Of a DNA stretch of 64,000 nucleotides, positions 20,931-32,390 are shown in pieces. A program made the position numbers and the translations under genes. This stretch comes from Oopsacas minuta (taxonomy: Eukaryota; Porifera; Hexactinellida; Lyssacinosida; Leucopsacidae), in NCBI GenBank assembly GCA_024704765.1, contig JAKMXF010000298.1, forward strand, positions 310,001 to 374,000, given 5' to 3'. The notes beneath the pieces are model-generated. The model was not told where the DNA came from and made no database searches. It saw only the letters and a list, made by a program, of their open reading frames with translations. Each line of letters starts with the position of its first letter. Position 1 is the stretch's first letter.

Positions 20931-21374
20931 ATGGTGAAGGGAAAGAATAGATACTTCCTAATGGAAATACATTGCGAAAACTCACTCAAAAATCTCACAC
21001 AGCAATCAATGCGAAAAGATATCCTCAACTCAATAGAAGAGAATTTCGGTATATTCGGCTATGCATGTGTAATTACATCACTAAATGTCAAATATCTCAA
21101 TGCACATACGAACACTGCAATAATTCGAGTCAATCATAAATATTTTCAAATGCTACAACAAGCTCTTACACTATTAAGAACAATGGATGGTAAAGTTTGT
21201 ATGTTACGGACACTACACATAGCTGGTACTATAAAATCCTGTCAAAAGAAATTGATGGAGTACGACAAGAAATATTTATTGTTTACGTATGAACGTCTGC
21301 CTAATGATTATGAGAAGAAAAAGCTTGTTAAGAAGTTTATAGAGCAATACAAACTAAAGGAAAAAAGAATGTAA
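20931..21374 (+). CDS. POP5: RNase P/MRP protein subunit POP5
   Basis: Intronless 147-residue protein. POP5 is a core protein of nuclear RNase P (tRNA 5' processing) and RNase MRP (rRNA processing). The start MVKGKNRYFLMEI, the block VRYLNA-like NVKYLNAHTNTAIIRV (about 49-64), YFQMLQQALTLLRTM, and RTLHIAGTIKSCQKKLMEYD (about 92-111) match the family in order. The C-terminal tail is lysine-rich. Length agrees with the 163 residues of the human protein. Confidence 0.93.
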   Translation: MVKGKNRYFLMEIHCENSLKNLTQQSMRKDILNSIEENFGIFGYACVITSLNVKYLNAHTNTAIIRVNHKYFQMLQQALTLLRTMDGKVCMLRTLHIAGTIKSCQKKLMEYDKKYLLFTYERLPNDYEKKKLVKKFIEQYKLKEKRM

Positions 21375-21743
21375 TATTTTTCTATATAGACTTTTACAAA
21401 TTTATTATATTATAATCTATATTATTAAATCTCAAAAGTGCGGTAATTGTCCGCTATGTAGAGATGACAGCTTCGTATATATAAAGGAATAATAAGCACA
21501 TTTAATTAATACACCAATTTACTAAATTTTAGAATAATACAACTCTTTTACAATAATAATCTAACATAATAGTAATAATAATAATAATTAATAATAACAA
21601 ACAATATTGCTTTACTCTAAACATAAATAATTATTACAATTAGCCACAGGGTAAGTAATGAATTATTAATGTACATTGTAACCACAATATAAAACTGGTA
21701 AAATAACCATGGATGAGTGCGCGCGTCTGTTTGAGTGGAGTTA
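21375..21743. other. Convergent intergenic region with TAA microsatellite
   Basis: Very AT-rich space between converging POP5 and CK1 gamma, with a (TAA)n run near 21565-21600. It must contain both 3' ends. No gene seen. Confidence 0.5.
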
Positions 21744-23105
21744 TTATCTGCTATTTGTACTCTTTTTGAATGAAAAGCATCCACAGCATTTCACAGAGGT
21801 TTCTTGTACAGGAATTGGTTTAGATTCCGGGAATGTTTGGATTGGTGGTGGGGGAGGAAAATCTGTAGTTTGCCCTGACCGGGATAATTGTTTTTCAAGT
21901 GAGTGAGATGGGCTAAGTGGCAATTTGTTCTCCATTGAAGGAGAGCCAGTAGGATTGAGGGGTAACTTGGAGAGGAGTTGTCCCATAGGTGTAAGAGATT
22001 CTTTACCAGACCAATCGAATGCATAATCCTTATACCATTTCTTCTTTTCAGATAGAGTAATAAATAACCCTCGTAAATATGTATAATCAGGGTCTTCATA
22101 GAAATCTAATCTACGTACATACTCTAAATACTTTGAGAATTCGTCTGGAAATCCTTGGCATAGAATCTCAATTGGAGTACATTTTTTCTTTTCCCCGATT
22201 TTTTGATATCTCTCTTTCAATGTCGCAGCTCTAAGACCTTGCCATGGTAGGCTACCACGTAGGAAATACATGAACATATGACCCAACGCTTCTAGATCAT
22301 CTCTTCTACTTTGTTCTTTCCCCATGTGTGTATTTATACTCATGTATCTTGCTGTTCCAGTCAGGTTCTTATGATCACGATATGGAATGTGTTTTCCTGA
22401 GAAATCGCGATATTCCTTCGCAAGGCCGAGATCGATTATATTTAAAACGTTTATTTTGCCCGTGCCAGGACGGCCAATTAGAAAGTTTTCTGGTTTAATA
22501 TCGCGGAATATTAGCCTGCAACTGTGTACATATTCAATTCGAGTAATCAGCTGTAAGGCAATTAATGTTACTGTTTTAGTTGAAAATCTCCGATTAGAAA
22601 TTTCAAATAAATCCTCTAAAGTAGGACCCAATAATTCCAAAACTAAAGCATTGTACTGTCCGAAAGGGCAGAAATAATGTACTTTAGGAATTCCCTCTGC
22701 TTGTCCTAGCATTCTATAGAACTTGTACTCGAGATGGAGTTGTGGAGCTCGTACCTGCATTCTCTCAAGTTTAATAGCAACATGTTCACTTGTGTGTAAA
22801 TTCTTTCCTAGTCTAAGTTCCCCAAAGTTCCCTGACCCAATCTTCCTGCCTAGACGGAAACTACAATTCGCTCCGTTATCGACAATAGTCGGTCTAGTTG
22901 ATGATGCAATTGCAGATGGTGGTTGTAGCGGCATAGGAGCACATCCGTCACTACTCAGCTGATTTACCATACTATTGCTTACCATATTTTCACGAGACAT
23001 ACTCTTTGGTAGAATCAAATGTGAACTGTATAGTCCGGATGCTGGGTGTGTATCTGCTGAGTTGTGTGATAACTTGGCAAGGTGTTTATATTCGTATTCA
23101 CACAT
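21744..23105 (-). CDS. CSNK1G: Casein kinase 1, gamma type
   Basis: Intronless 453-residue Ser/Thr kinase. The catalytic domain has the glycine loop GSGNFGEL (90-97), Lys112 in VAIKLE, the CK1 form of the catalytic loop [12 protein letters not shown] (200-211), the CK1-specific DLGLAKEY, and [25 protein letters not shown] split over 290-315, the CK1 activation segment. The strip [20 protein letters not shown] and the tail cluster [10 protein letters not shown] (439-448) identify the gamma type; gamma kinases are anchored at the plasma membrane by palmitoylation of C-terminal cysteines. In other animals CK1 gamma phosphorylates LRP6 in Wnt signalling; that role here is inferred. The N-terminal about 80 residues are Ser-rich linker. 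Confidence 0.95.
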   Translation of the reverse strand: MCEYEYKHLAKLSHNSADTHPASGLYSSHLILPKSMSRENMVSNSMVNQLSSDGCAPMPLQPPSAIASSTRPTIVDNGANCSFRLGRKIGSGNFGELRLGKNLHTSEHVAIKLERMQVRAPQLHLEYKFYRMLGQAEGIPKVHYFCPFGQYNALVLELLGPTLEDLFEISNRRFSTKTVTLIALQLITRIEYVHSCRLIFRDIKPENFLIGRPGTGKINVLNIIDLGLAKEYRDFSGKHIPYRDHKNLTGTARYMSINTHMGKEQSRRDDLEALGHMFMYFLRGSLPWQGLRAATLKERYQKIGEKKKCTPIEILCQGFPDEFSKYLEYVRRLDFYEDPDYTYLRGLFITLSEKKKWYKDYAFDWSGKESLTPMGQLLSKLPLNPTGSPSMENKLPLSPSHSLEKQLSRSGQTTDFPPPPPIQTFPESKPIPVQETSVKCCGCFSFKKSTNSR

Positions 23106-23848
23106 CTAATACAACGAATAAAATAAAAATATTAACAAATATCGAATTTAATAGAATTATCACATTAACTATTACGTCATTATATAAACTAATAAATTGG
23201 TGATAACATTTAAAAGGCTAAGAATCCAGTACAGTGAAACATTTCTGTTGGAATGGGGAACTTAGGTCCTATCCATAGCTGTGGTTCAATCATATATAGA
23301 CTGTAATAATGACATGTCATGCTAGACTTGCAACAACTCTACAACTAATAGATACTATTTTAATTTTTAACGAACTATCCAGCAGAAAAGTATTGCAGAG
23401 ATATCTGAAGAAATTACACTTCAAACAAGATTATGTAATAATTATACACACACTTATTATAGATATCAAGTTAACCAAACAAAGGAAGCTACACGAGAAC
23501 TCTAAACCTCGAAACTATATTTCAAATAATAGCATAATATAATTATGCTTAAAAACAATTAGATGGACATTTAGCTGAGATGGCTCGTGCATTACAACTA
23601 ACTACTAACTGTTGTGCGTATTACTATTCATTTGAAGTTTCATGCCAAATACAACTTTATAGCAGCAGGGAACAAATCTTTACAAGATATCAACTGTGTT
23701 TATAACTTAAAATAGACGAAAACCACCATCCATGGTTAAATATCGAATTAGTAATATAGGGACAATTGTCGTCAAAACAGATGGAGCTAATTCTATTATA
23801 TAATCTCATTAAAATCCACAAATGTCCTATGACATATTAAATCACAAG
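23106..23848. other. Intergenic, CK1 gamma/CHTF18
   Basis: About 740 bases between tandem minus-strand genes. AT-rich. I see no gene, repeat family member or structured element. Confidence 0.45.
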
Positions 23849-26305
23849 TTACATAAAATCCTTCATTTTAACCTGTCTACGTATAGCATCAGTAACTCCC
23901 TCATTATATCTAAACCTGATAAAGAATTTAGAATATTTCCTCTGTAGAGTATTTTGTATATTATGATTTGAATTAGAAGTGTCAATTATACGACCAAAAA
24001 AGTCTTTAGCTATATATCTATGCTCTTCAATAGATTTTGCATTAGATTTGTAGAGATTAGTTGAGCCTAAAATTGGGCCAGATTTCTTAACTTCCTGCGG
24101 TTTATTCTCCTTATTGTGTCGTGTTGATAATCGCTCAGCTCGGATCATTTTCTCTACATCTACTTCTCGAGCAATCAGCTGTTTAGCTCCGTAGCTTAAA
24201 TACTCTCGGGAGGAGAGACCTGCGAAATGTATCAGTTGCTCTACTGGTGGATCAAACACATATTGATACTGTGCATTTAATCCCAATTGTTGCTTATAAG
24301 TGAGATTATAACTAATCATAGTATCCACCAGCTCAGACAGCTGATTTTTTTCCCTCGGAGAATACAGCTGTGTGTTTATGGGACGCATAGCTGGAGATAC
24401 AATAGTAAGCAAGTAAGGAAGTATATCCATATTGAGAGTAGTAGGGAATAGATAAGCACGTGTATAAGGCAAAATACCGTCAGTTAAAATTTGAAGTATT
24501 TGAGTTTGTTTCGCTTTATTTTGTACGTTTTCCGAATGTTTAACTGGATAGGAAAGGTAAGGGAGTTTAGGTGATGAATAAAGGAAATGGAAATTCACGG
24601 CAATATATGGAAAATACGCCATTAGAGAATATCGTTGTGACGTCAAAATATAATTATTTAAACGATCATAGAATGCAATCCATTCAAGAGCATCTCTCCC
24701 AGATTCTAAGTAAGAATCCTGCACTTTTTGTTTCAAAAAGTTTTCAAATATTCCCATCGTAGATTTTTCATATTCTCCAGCAGATAGAGAAGTTAAATAT
24801 ATTTTATCGAATCTAGACGTACTTCCGGTATTAGGGAGAGATTTCGCGTCAGGTCTACGTTTTCTATTCACTGGCAAATGAAATACTTCCTTCCAAAGGT
24901 CAAACAGTCCCTTATTTGCATCCTTCCTGTCAACTACTTTAGAAGAAATAACTTCAATTGAAATATCTTTAGTTTGATAAGAAATAAACTGAAGTGAGTT
25001 CAAACAAGCACGGATATCATTACCACTTCGTTCACATAACATCATTAACGCAGTTATATTAGAATGTAGCATTTCTTCACTACAAATATATCCCAAACGA
25101 TTTGATAGTTTAGTTGTTGCTGTTTGTGGGAAATGTAATACTAAAGCCACTGGTTTCAATTGTCTCAGTGCATTAGCGTATAAATCATTACAAATACATA
25201 TAATAGGCCGTGAAAGTAGCTGAATTGATTTGTTCTTTTTTCCTTTCCCAGTTACAGTATTAACCAGTACTGTAATAGAGTTTAGCGGTGCTCCGTCTAT
25301 CTCATCAAGTATCAGACATTGCGGTCTATGTCGGTTTGTAATACTCGATAAAGTTTGTGTTGTTGCTTCAATCCGTGAAGTGAAAGCTTCTGGTGAGCGA
25401 TCATCTGACGCGTTTACTTCTACTACGTCATAGCCGGCATGTTCTGCAATTACATGTGCTAGTGTGGTCTTACCGAGACCTGGTGCACCACACAGTAGAG
25501 CTAGTTTATATTTAGGCCTATTTGTATCATCAAGAGTAAAATCATCAACATTTTCATTTGTAGTATTTTTCTGAAAAGTGTTTTCGATTTTGTTGTTGTT
25601 ATTGTTTGTGTTATTTTGTGTGTTTTTAGCATATTTAGGTGTATCTCCACCAAATACTATAGGATCCCATAATTTAAGCCATTTTAATAGTTTTCTATTG
25701 ACTCCATCATCACTGAGTAATTCTGTATAGAGATTAGGCGAGTATTTGTCTACCCAGAGTTTTGAGTTAATTTTAAGCGATTGGGTTGTATCGATACTCG
25801 TGTTTGGTTGATCAGAGAGTGTTAGATTTCGCGATATGTTGTTGTTTAGGTCAATATTATCCTCCTCACGGATTGCCTTCTCTATGGTTCTCTTGTGTTG
25901 TAGATCATAAGCTTCTTCATATAAATCTTTAAAGTTTCTATCTAACATTCCAGTTCGCCTTTGCAGTATTTCGGTGTGAACCAGGGTCTTGGTGTCTCGT
26001 ATTCTCAAATAGAACCTTTCTCCAGTGTCTGTATCAGTCACAGTCATATGTTCCCCTTCAGGACATCGTCTCAGTACTTTAGTGTTACGAGCCTTTTTCA
26101 GTAGAGCTTCTGTATCCCAACTCAGACTAAAATTACTCTCATTATCAAACTCTACATCATTCGGTAGTATGTAATCTTCTTTTACACGTTTCTGTTCATT
26201 GCCAGATGAATTATTTCCAAAAGGTAACTCAATATCCTGTGGAACGAAAATATTTTCATCATTGCTGAATTCAATATGCGAAAACTCTCCAAATTCTGCA
26301 CACAT
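23849..26305 (-). CDS. CHTF18: Chromosome transmission fidelity factor 18 (alternative RFC clamp-loader large subunit)
   Basis: Intronless 818-residue AAA+ protein, shorter than the 975 of human CHTF18. The RFC-type box LWVDKYSPNLYTELLSDD (183-200), Walker A GAPGLGKT (273-280), EVNASDDRS, and Walker B LILDEIDGA (331-339) define the clamp-loader ATPase. The helical region contains CERSGNDIRACLNSLQFIS. The extreme C-terminus, KFFIRFRYNEGVTDAIRRQVKMKDF, shown here in two parts (FFIRFRYNEGVTDAIRR then QVKMKDFM), is the CTF18-specific peptide that binds the CTF8-DCC1 module. The complex loads or unloads PCNA and supports cohesion establishment, which links it functionally to SMC3 elsewhere in the window; nothing in the sequence ties the two. 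An Asn-rich insert lies at about 228-255. Confidence 0.94.
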   Translation of the reverse strand: MCAEFGEFSHIEFSNDENIFVPQDIELPFGNNSSGNEQKRVKEDYILPNDVEFDNESNFSLSWDTEALLKKARNTKVLRRCPEGEHMTVTDTDTGERFYLRIRDTKTLVHTEILQRRTGMLDRNFKDLYEEAYDLQHKRTIEKAIREEDNIDLNNNISRNLTLSDQPNTSIDTTQSLKINSKLWVDKYSPNLYTELLSDDGVNRKLLKWLKLWDPIVFGGDTPKYAKNTQNNTNNNNNKIENTFQKNTTNENVDDFTLDDTNRPKYKLALLCGAPGLGKTTLAHVIAEHAGYDVVEVNASDDRSPEAFTSRIEATTQTLSSITNRHRPQCLILDEIDGAPLNSITVLVNTVTGKGKKNKSIQLLSRPIICICNDLYANALRQLKPVALVLHFPQTATTKLSNRLGYICSEEMLHSNITALMMLCERSGNDIRACLNSLQFISYQTKDISIEVISSKVVDRKDANKGLFDLWKEVFHLPVNRKRRPDAKSLPNTGSTSRFDKIYLTSLSAGEYEKSTMGIFENFLKQKVQDSYLESGRDALEWIAFYDRLNNYILTSQRYSLMAYFPYIAVNFHFLYSSPKLPYLSYPVKHSENVQNKAKQTQILQILTDGILPYTRAYLFPTTLNMDILPYLLTIVSPAMRPINTQLYSPREKNQLSELVDTMISYNLTYKQQLGLNAQYQYVFDPPVEQLIHFAGLSSREYLSYGAKQLIAREVDVEKMIRAERLSTRHNKENKPQEVKKSGPILGSTNLYKSNAKSIEEHRYIAKDFFGRIIDTSNSNHNIQNTLQRKYSKFFIRFRYNEGVTDAIRRQVKMKDFM

Positions 26306-28827
26306 GTAGAAACGAATATCCTATCAACTCAGCAAATACAGAGTTTGAATGAGGAAATCGCTAAAAATAGAATTCGTGTAATGAATTAATTAATATATTT
26401 TCCAACATCATTGAGATTAATAACATATGCCAGACAATATTATGATGCATTTTCGTTAATAATGATTAAATTTATCAAAAATATTGCCACCTAAGTGGCC
26501 TAGTTTGTTTAGTCGGCAGAGTTAGGAGTTGAGAGCAACTGCAAGTAACGATTATACTCATAGAGTATAGTATAAATAATAGCTTAATAATTAATTCATT
26601 GGGGGAAATGTACTGCTAATGATAAACTAATTTTTGAATATAATCAGTAAATATTGCAACAAAGCAAATATCTAGTCAGAATGTGCAAATTAACAATAAT
26701 TATGCTAATTCAATATGGGGACAGTCTAAGTATGTCTAATGCATGTATTTAGAACTTTTGGGAAGACGATATTCAGAATAATAGATAAATAATCGATTTA
26801 TGTAAAATTGTAGAAGTAGAATTATTATATTTTGTATTTTATACAAAGGAATTGGATTAATGAAGCTGGTAATACAACTACGGAAAAGAAGTAAGTTTAT
26901 TCAGCAAAACATGATGGGATCTCATCATCTAATTCTTACAATTTATGGCATTGCTGTTGGCAAATTTCTTCATTCATGGGTAACAAATGCCCAATATCGT
27001 ACCATTATAATTGTGCACATGAAAAATTATGATAAACAATAACAAAATTCGTGCTATCGCCCAAAAATTATAATTTTGATGCTGGTGTTAGACAGACAAA
27101 GCTTAAACAACTAAATCAGTAATTACGACTCACGAACTCCCTCCCAATACAATGAGAGTAGGTTGTAATGTAGCATATTATTAGCAAAGTATATTCAATT
27201 CAACTAATAGAATCAAGAATACACCTAGTAAATATAATCTCTGTTACCCAACTATTAAATATATGACGCAATTACGTTTATAATCATCTACAAATTAGCT
27301 ATTCACATCAATTCTTGGATAAATATAGATAGTAAAATGCATAATCATTTGAATGGCGTATACATGATATAAAATATTTGTAAGATTACTTGTTTGTGAT
27401 TGAAGTTAGTAGGAATCGCGGAATTTACCAGATATCCTTATAAAAGTATATAAGAAATAACCGATTATCAATTAACTTGTAAATATATTAATGAGGAGAA
27501 TAAAACAAAGAAAACACAACAAAGATTACAATGCAACAACTAGATTGAATTGGGTTCTAATGGTTATGCAAGGTAAGTGAGAAATTTGGATTTTCGTGTG
27601 CAAATGAACGGGCCCGAACAATTTGCTTCGAATGTGCATAATATTTAGGAGAGATTAACAAAACATTATTGTTATAGAGCTAAAATGGCGTACAAGATGA
27701 ATCATATTATCGTAGGTTGAAAGTCTACGAGGATTAGAGCTTAAGTTCGAGATGAATACTATAAAAAATTGGATTTTTAGAGCAAAATTCCCATTACATT
27801 CTTCAAAACTATTCCTCCCGGAATCACTTGCACGGTCTTCGGACTTACTATTTAGATTTTTAACAATTCTCTCAGTCTGAAATTTCTTAATCCAACCCTG
27901 AATTCTCAATTTCCAGGGCGCATTTTTGACATCGAATATATGCAAAATTGTTGTGTAATTTCCTTGAAGGACGGCGTTTCAAAAATACTCTGAACTCGCT
28001 AAGACTTCTACTGAATACTCTATTACTTCGTCTTTGGATTATATAACATATCTTTACATAGAATAAATAGATTATTATTGCTTTGTTTCAAGGTGGCCTG
28101 AAATGTGCACGGGTCCGTATTTTTTTGGCCCACCCGGTATATGGATATTTTGGCTTTATTTTCTTAAAAGAGGGAAAAAGTCATAAAATTAGAACTCCAT
28201 GAATTTCGAGGAAAAAATGCAGGTAAACAGTTACAAGGGGTTGGTACTTGGTCAAAACATATAGTTATCGAACAGACCAGTGTGTATCCGTGTAAAATCA
28301 AGAAAGATAAACAGGCGGTAAATAACAACAATTGTTGTTGTTGTTTCGAACAATTAAACCGTCTAGCCAGCAAAACAAAAGATCTATTATGGATAAACAA
28401 ACTTTATAGAAATATAATAGAACACTTTAGGGTGTTTTAAAAATACACTATTTAAAGCATAATCAAAGAATTACGCAAATAATGAATTAATTGCTGTATT
28501 CTTATTTATGATTAAAATAATAGTATCATATACGTATTATAATATGATATGTATGTACTTGAGTGGATTGTAGCCGTTTGTCAGTAGATGAGGTTACACA
28601 GACTATGCAGAGATTGTTATAGATTAATTGGGACACTTTTATATATGAATTATGTAACACTTAAACGCGATGTTGTTATGCATAACAAAGGAGGTTGATT
28701 TTGAAAAGATGACATCTGAAAGGGACTAAATAAATTGACGTGGTCATCGGATATTACTTATGAAAGGATGTTATTAGTATAAATTAATGATTGGTGGACT
28801 AAATTAAAGGTAAGTAATTCAAAAAAC
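26306..28827. other. Long intergenic region before nanos
   Basis: About 2.5 kb of AT-rich DNA between divergent CHTF18 and nanos; the nanos promoter should be at its right end. The only protein-like content is a transposase remnant at about 27770-27960 (separate entry). The phrase GGCCCACCCGGTATA near 28120 looks like a transposon terminus. No other gene supported. Confidence 0.45.
27655..27960 (-). mobile_element. DNA-transposase helix-turn-helix remnant
   Basis: The minus-strand frame reads GNYTTILHIFDVKNAPWK then LRIQGWIKKFQTERIVKNLN and SKSEDRASDSGRNS. This is the pattern of the DNA-binding helix-turn-helix and linker at the start of Tc1/mariner-superfamily transposases. After the serine-glycine-arginine linker the similarity stops and no DDE catalytic region follows. 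A truncated, inactive fragment. The assignment is by pattern only. Confidence 0.5.
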
Positions 28828-31213
28828 ATGAGTACTGTATCAGCTACAAACAGAGATTTACTGTGTCGAACTCCGCTCGGTTTTAATGCTAACAAAGCGG
28901 AAATAAATAATTGGAAGTTAGCAACTCTTCCCTCACTCCTTCATTTCACAAATTTAGATATATTTGGGTCAGCGAAGGACCAGACAAACCAGGAGAAACC
29001 ATATAGTCCTTTCAATGATTATTTCGGCTTGGCTGGAATTATTAAGTCATTTGGGAATATTGGAGATAAGGAGCGTGTGTATCCCTCACATGAAATGGAA
29101 ATTCAAAAACTCAAGTCAACATGGCAGTCTAATAAACAAATATTAGATAGAGATGAGTGTTTCAAATTGGAAGATAACACGGTAAGTCTTTTCAATTAAT
29201 ATTAGCCTGTTTTGACTAATTTATTATCAAACAAGCATTCAGGTATAGACTGTTACAACAATTAGGAACAACACATCTAGAATTAGCATATGCAGCGTTT
29301 GATAATCAAATCGGGCTTAGTACACACACACAAACTGAATAAATCAGGATTTTAACATAAATAATTAGTGTTTGAAATAATAGTGGCTTTAATAATTAAT
29401 TTCAAATTTGACGACGATTGCTCTTTTTATTAATCAGTGATAATTGCGGTTATAAATTTTAAGGTAGTCAGCGAGTAAATTGAGTTTTTGTGAATTGTAA
29501 AATGATTACTAGTTTATTTCCTTAACTAATGACTTCGTCGAGAAATCACTTATGACGAGATTCTATACTAAACTAAACTCTCGTTACAACGAAGTGCTAG
29601 GAATCTCGGTTTCAATTCGTTATATGCGGTGTTTCGTTGTAAGCGGAGTAAAATCAATCAGTTTCAAGCTGTAGGGGAAAAAAATAACTTAATAAAAACA
29701 AGAGTTTCGTGATATCCAACTTGGTTACAGTAGTTTAAAGTATTTGTCTGTAATATTATGTCGTTTTTGACAAAAATTTCCCTTTTTGACATATTTTCGT
29801 CCAGGAGTTCATATAGAAATTCGTAAGTGTAGAGGAGAGGCAATTGACCTTGTTCCCTATAAATGAATCCTAATTATACTTGGCTATTTTTGTTGTTAAA
29901 ACTCATCATACATTCAATTCCTAGCAAATATTATGTTGTTCATCATTTTGCCGAAGCGAAAAAAACGATTTACAAATCTAGCAACCGACTTTATCAAATC
30001 AAAACAATATTCCAATAGATTGGCTATGGAGAGCCTCTTAGCAATGGTATATGGAATAACACTGATACAGACTCATCAACACATACGTCCCCTCTTACAC
30101 CTTCACAGACATTCTCCTCGTTCTCACACTTTGATAACGATCTTAGAATAAATGCTAATATACAACATCATGTAGTTAGCATGCTACAAGCAGAGGAAAT
30201 GCTGAAAATAAAAAGAATGGAAGGAAAGCCTCAGCGTGCAGGTAGTATTGGTGATGAAGATTCGTTATCAGAAGGAAGTAGTAATGGAATTTGTCCTACC
30301 CGTGGTTTGATGTCAAGTGCTGTGTCAGCTGCCATAGCAAATGGTCTAGCCAACATGAATGTAAGTATATAATTAAATTTTGTATATACATTTCCCGGAC
30401 AAACAGTAGAAATAGATTTTCCCCATTTCCTCACAAAGGGAACAAAGACAAATTATCCTAAGGTATTTACAGCCAAAAGCCTATTTCTTACAATTGAAAT
30501 AGTTTCGGAGAGAAATATTCGATAATTAAGTAACCTAGCGATCAAAAAGATTTCAACACTAATTGGTTCAAAAATGTTTTGAAATTGTCAATGAAAATTC
30601 TATTGTTCGAATCCATCCTATAACTCTACACAAATTGATAACTCTAGTAATAATAATAGATTTTACTTGAATAATAATTGCCAACGAATCTTGAAATTCA
30701 CACTTGCCAGCCTAATACTAGCACCAAAATCAAACTAGACTATGTGTATTCCAATATGCGTATCAGGAGAAATGTTATAAAAATAAAGTGGAAAATTATT
30801 ATGCTACTATTTTCGTGCATCGCATTTGTAATTCTACACAACTTAACATATATTTTTTGAAATATTAATTTGACATTTGCAATGGCTTCCAAGGTGTGTT
30901 TTAGTTGAATTTGTAATTATGAATAATAATATTTATTAACTTGTTTTGACAGGGATCAGATGAAAAGTTTCAAAGACATCGACGCGTTAAATTATGTGTA
31001 TTCTGCCGTAACAATGGCGAACCAGAGAGCGTCTTCAAAACTCACATTCTCAAGGATGCAAATGGTCGAGTGAACTGCCCAGTTCTACGAGCGTACACAT
31101 GCCCCACCTGCGGTGCTTCTGGTGATGACGCACATACACTCAAGTATTGCCCTGCTACACAACCTACCATTATATACTCGCCTGGTATCCCTGACAACGG
31201 CGTCAAGTGGTAG
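28828..31213 (+). CDS. nanos: Nanos, zinc-finger translational repressor
   Basis: Three exons, 28828-29181, 30019-30360 and 30953-31213, all phase 0, give 318 residues. The C-terminus is a complete zf-nanos domain: [11 protein letters not shown], a histidine in [28 protein letters not shown], then [10 protein letters not shown], giving two CCHC knuckles. Nanos partners Pumilio to repress mRNAs in germ and stem cells. Exon 1 contains [15 protein letters not shown] (about residues 62-76), which resembles the NOT1-interacting motif that recruits the CCR4-NOT deadenylase in vertebrate nanos. The middle exon is Ser/Thr-rich and carries an amphipathic stretch ([20 protein letters not shown]). Intron 1 (837 bases) has a degenerate TIR-like segment at 29575-29650. 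The 3' flank has a CT repeat near 31320. Confidence 0.95.
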
Positions 31214-32390
31214 ATTAGAATGCAGCATGCGTGGGATCACTTAAGGCTTAGAATTTGGGGTTACTTTTAATCAATACTCAACATCATTGGAATTCGTATA
31301 CACTATACAAGCATTTATCCCTCTCTCTCTCTCTCGTTTTAGGATAGTTTTGAGTTCGTATTATAGCATGCGTGATGTTTTTCGTTTGATTGTTTTTATT
31401 ACCATTGCAGAATTGAGATGCTGGTGACTACAGTGGAAGAGTTCAATTATCAATATTACTTCAAAATAATTTGGACATTTACTATATTTTTATTCACCCA
31501 TTTATTTTATTTTGTGGTTCTAATGTCATATGTTACATATATCAATATATTGAATCTTGAGTGAATTTTATTTAGTGAATTATTTAACATAATTGCTTGC
31601 GAATAAACGAGGGGTTAGTAGTTCACTGTTCCCAAAGAAAGCAAGCAACTTGGTAATTAGAAAATGGTTAATTTTTCTTAGAAAAAGAAACACCTAAATT
31701 TATTCTAATAGAATTAAACAAATAGTTTCAATAGTCTACAAAAATGGAAACTTTATTTATTAAGGGGTATATGTTGTGGATAATTCAGTAGTTTTAGACT
31801 CAGATAATGCTGGTATTATTATTATTAAATCAGTTACCACTACTGACTTTGAAATTGGAATTCCATTGTCTTGTATGTGTAGTCAGTTAGAATAATTTCT
31901 AGCAAATGTTGCAAAGCAGTTGTGATTAGCTACCAAATGATTGATAAAATTATAGCCAAAGGTCAAACTGATTTATTCTCTCACTAATTCTAACACAGGA
32001 TATTACAAATTAAGAACATCGACAAGTTGAGCATGATATGAACAAACTTGTGCTTTAAATAGAATGTAATAAATTTAGTAGAATCCTTATATGGTAGTAT
32101 AACTCCTTGTAAGAAATTTACGGATTACAAAATATATAATGGGTTATTAAACTATTCGTTTGGTAAATGTAAATTGAAATTGGTAAAGAGCTGTCACGAA
32201 TATCAGGTCGGTTTTGTGTCTGATCCAACCAGACGAAACATGGCAGTAGCCTTGGGTTCGACCGGTTATTTGTGATTCCTTCGCCTATAGACACCCCTTA
32301 TGAGTGAATATAATACATATCAACTACATTTGATAATACAAAAATGATTATTAATGAATTAATCAAGCATATATGTTTTCAGAATAAATT
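31214..32390. other. Convergent intergenic region, nanos 3' side
   Basis: About 1.2 kb, likely including the nanos 3' UTR. A (CT)n tract lies at 31320-31333. I did not find a clear Pumilio-type TGTANATA cluster or any further gene. Confidence 0.45.

Noticed and set aside
28164-28400. 78-residue hydrophobic minus-strand frame near nanos
   Set aside because: Looks like a signal-peptide protein at first sight, but it has no homology I recognise, sits in repeat-like DNA and lacks support from splice sites.
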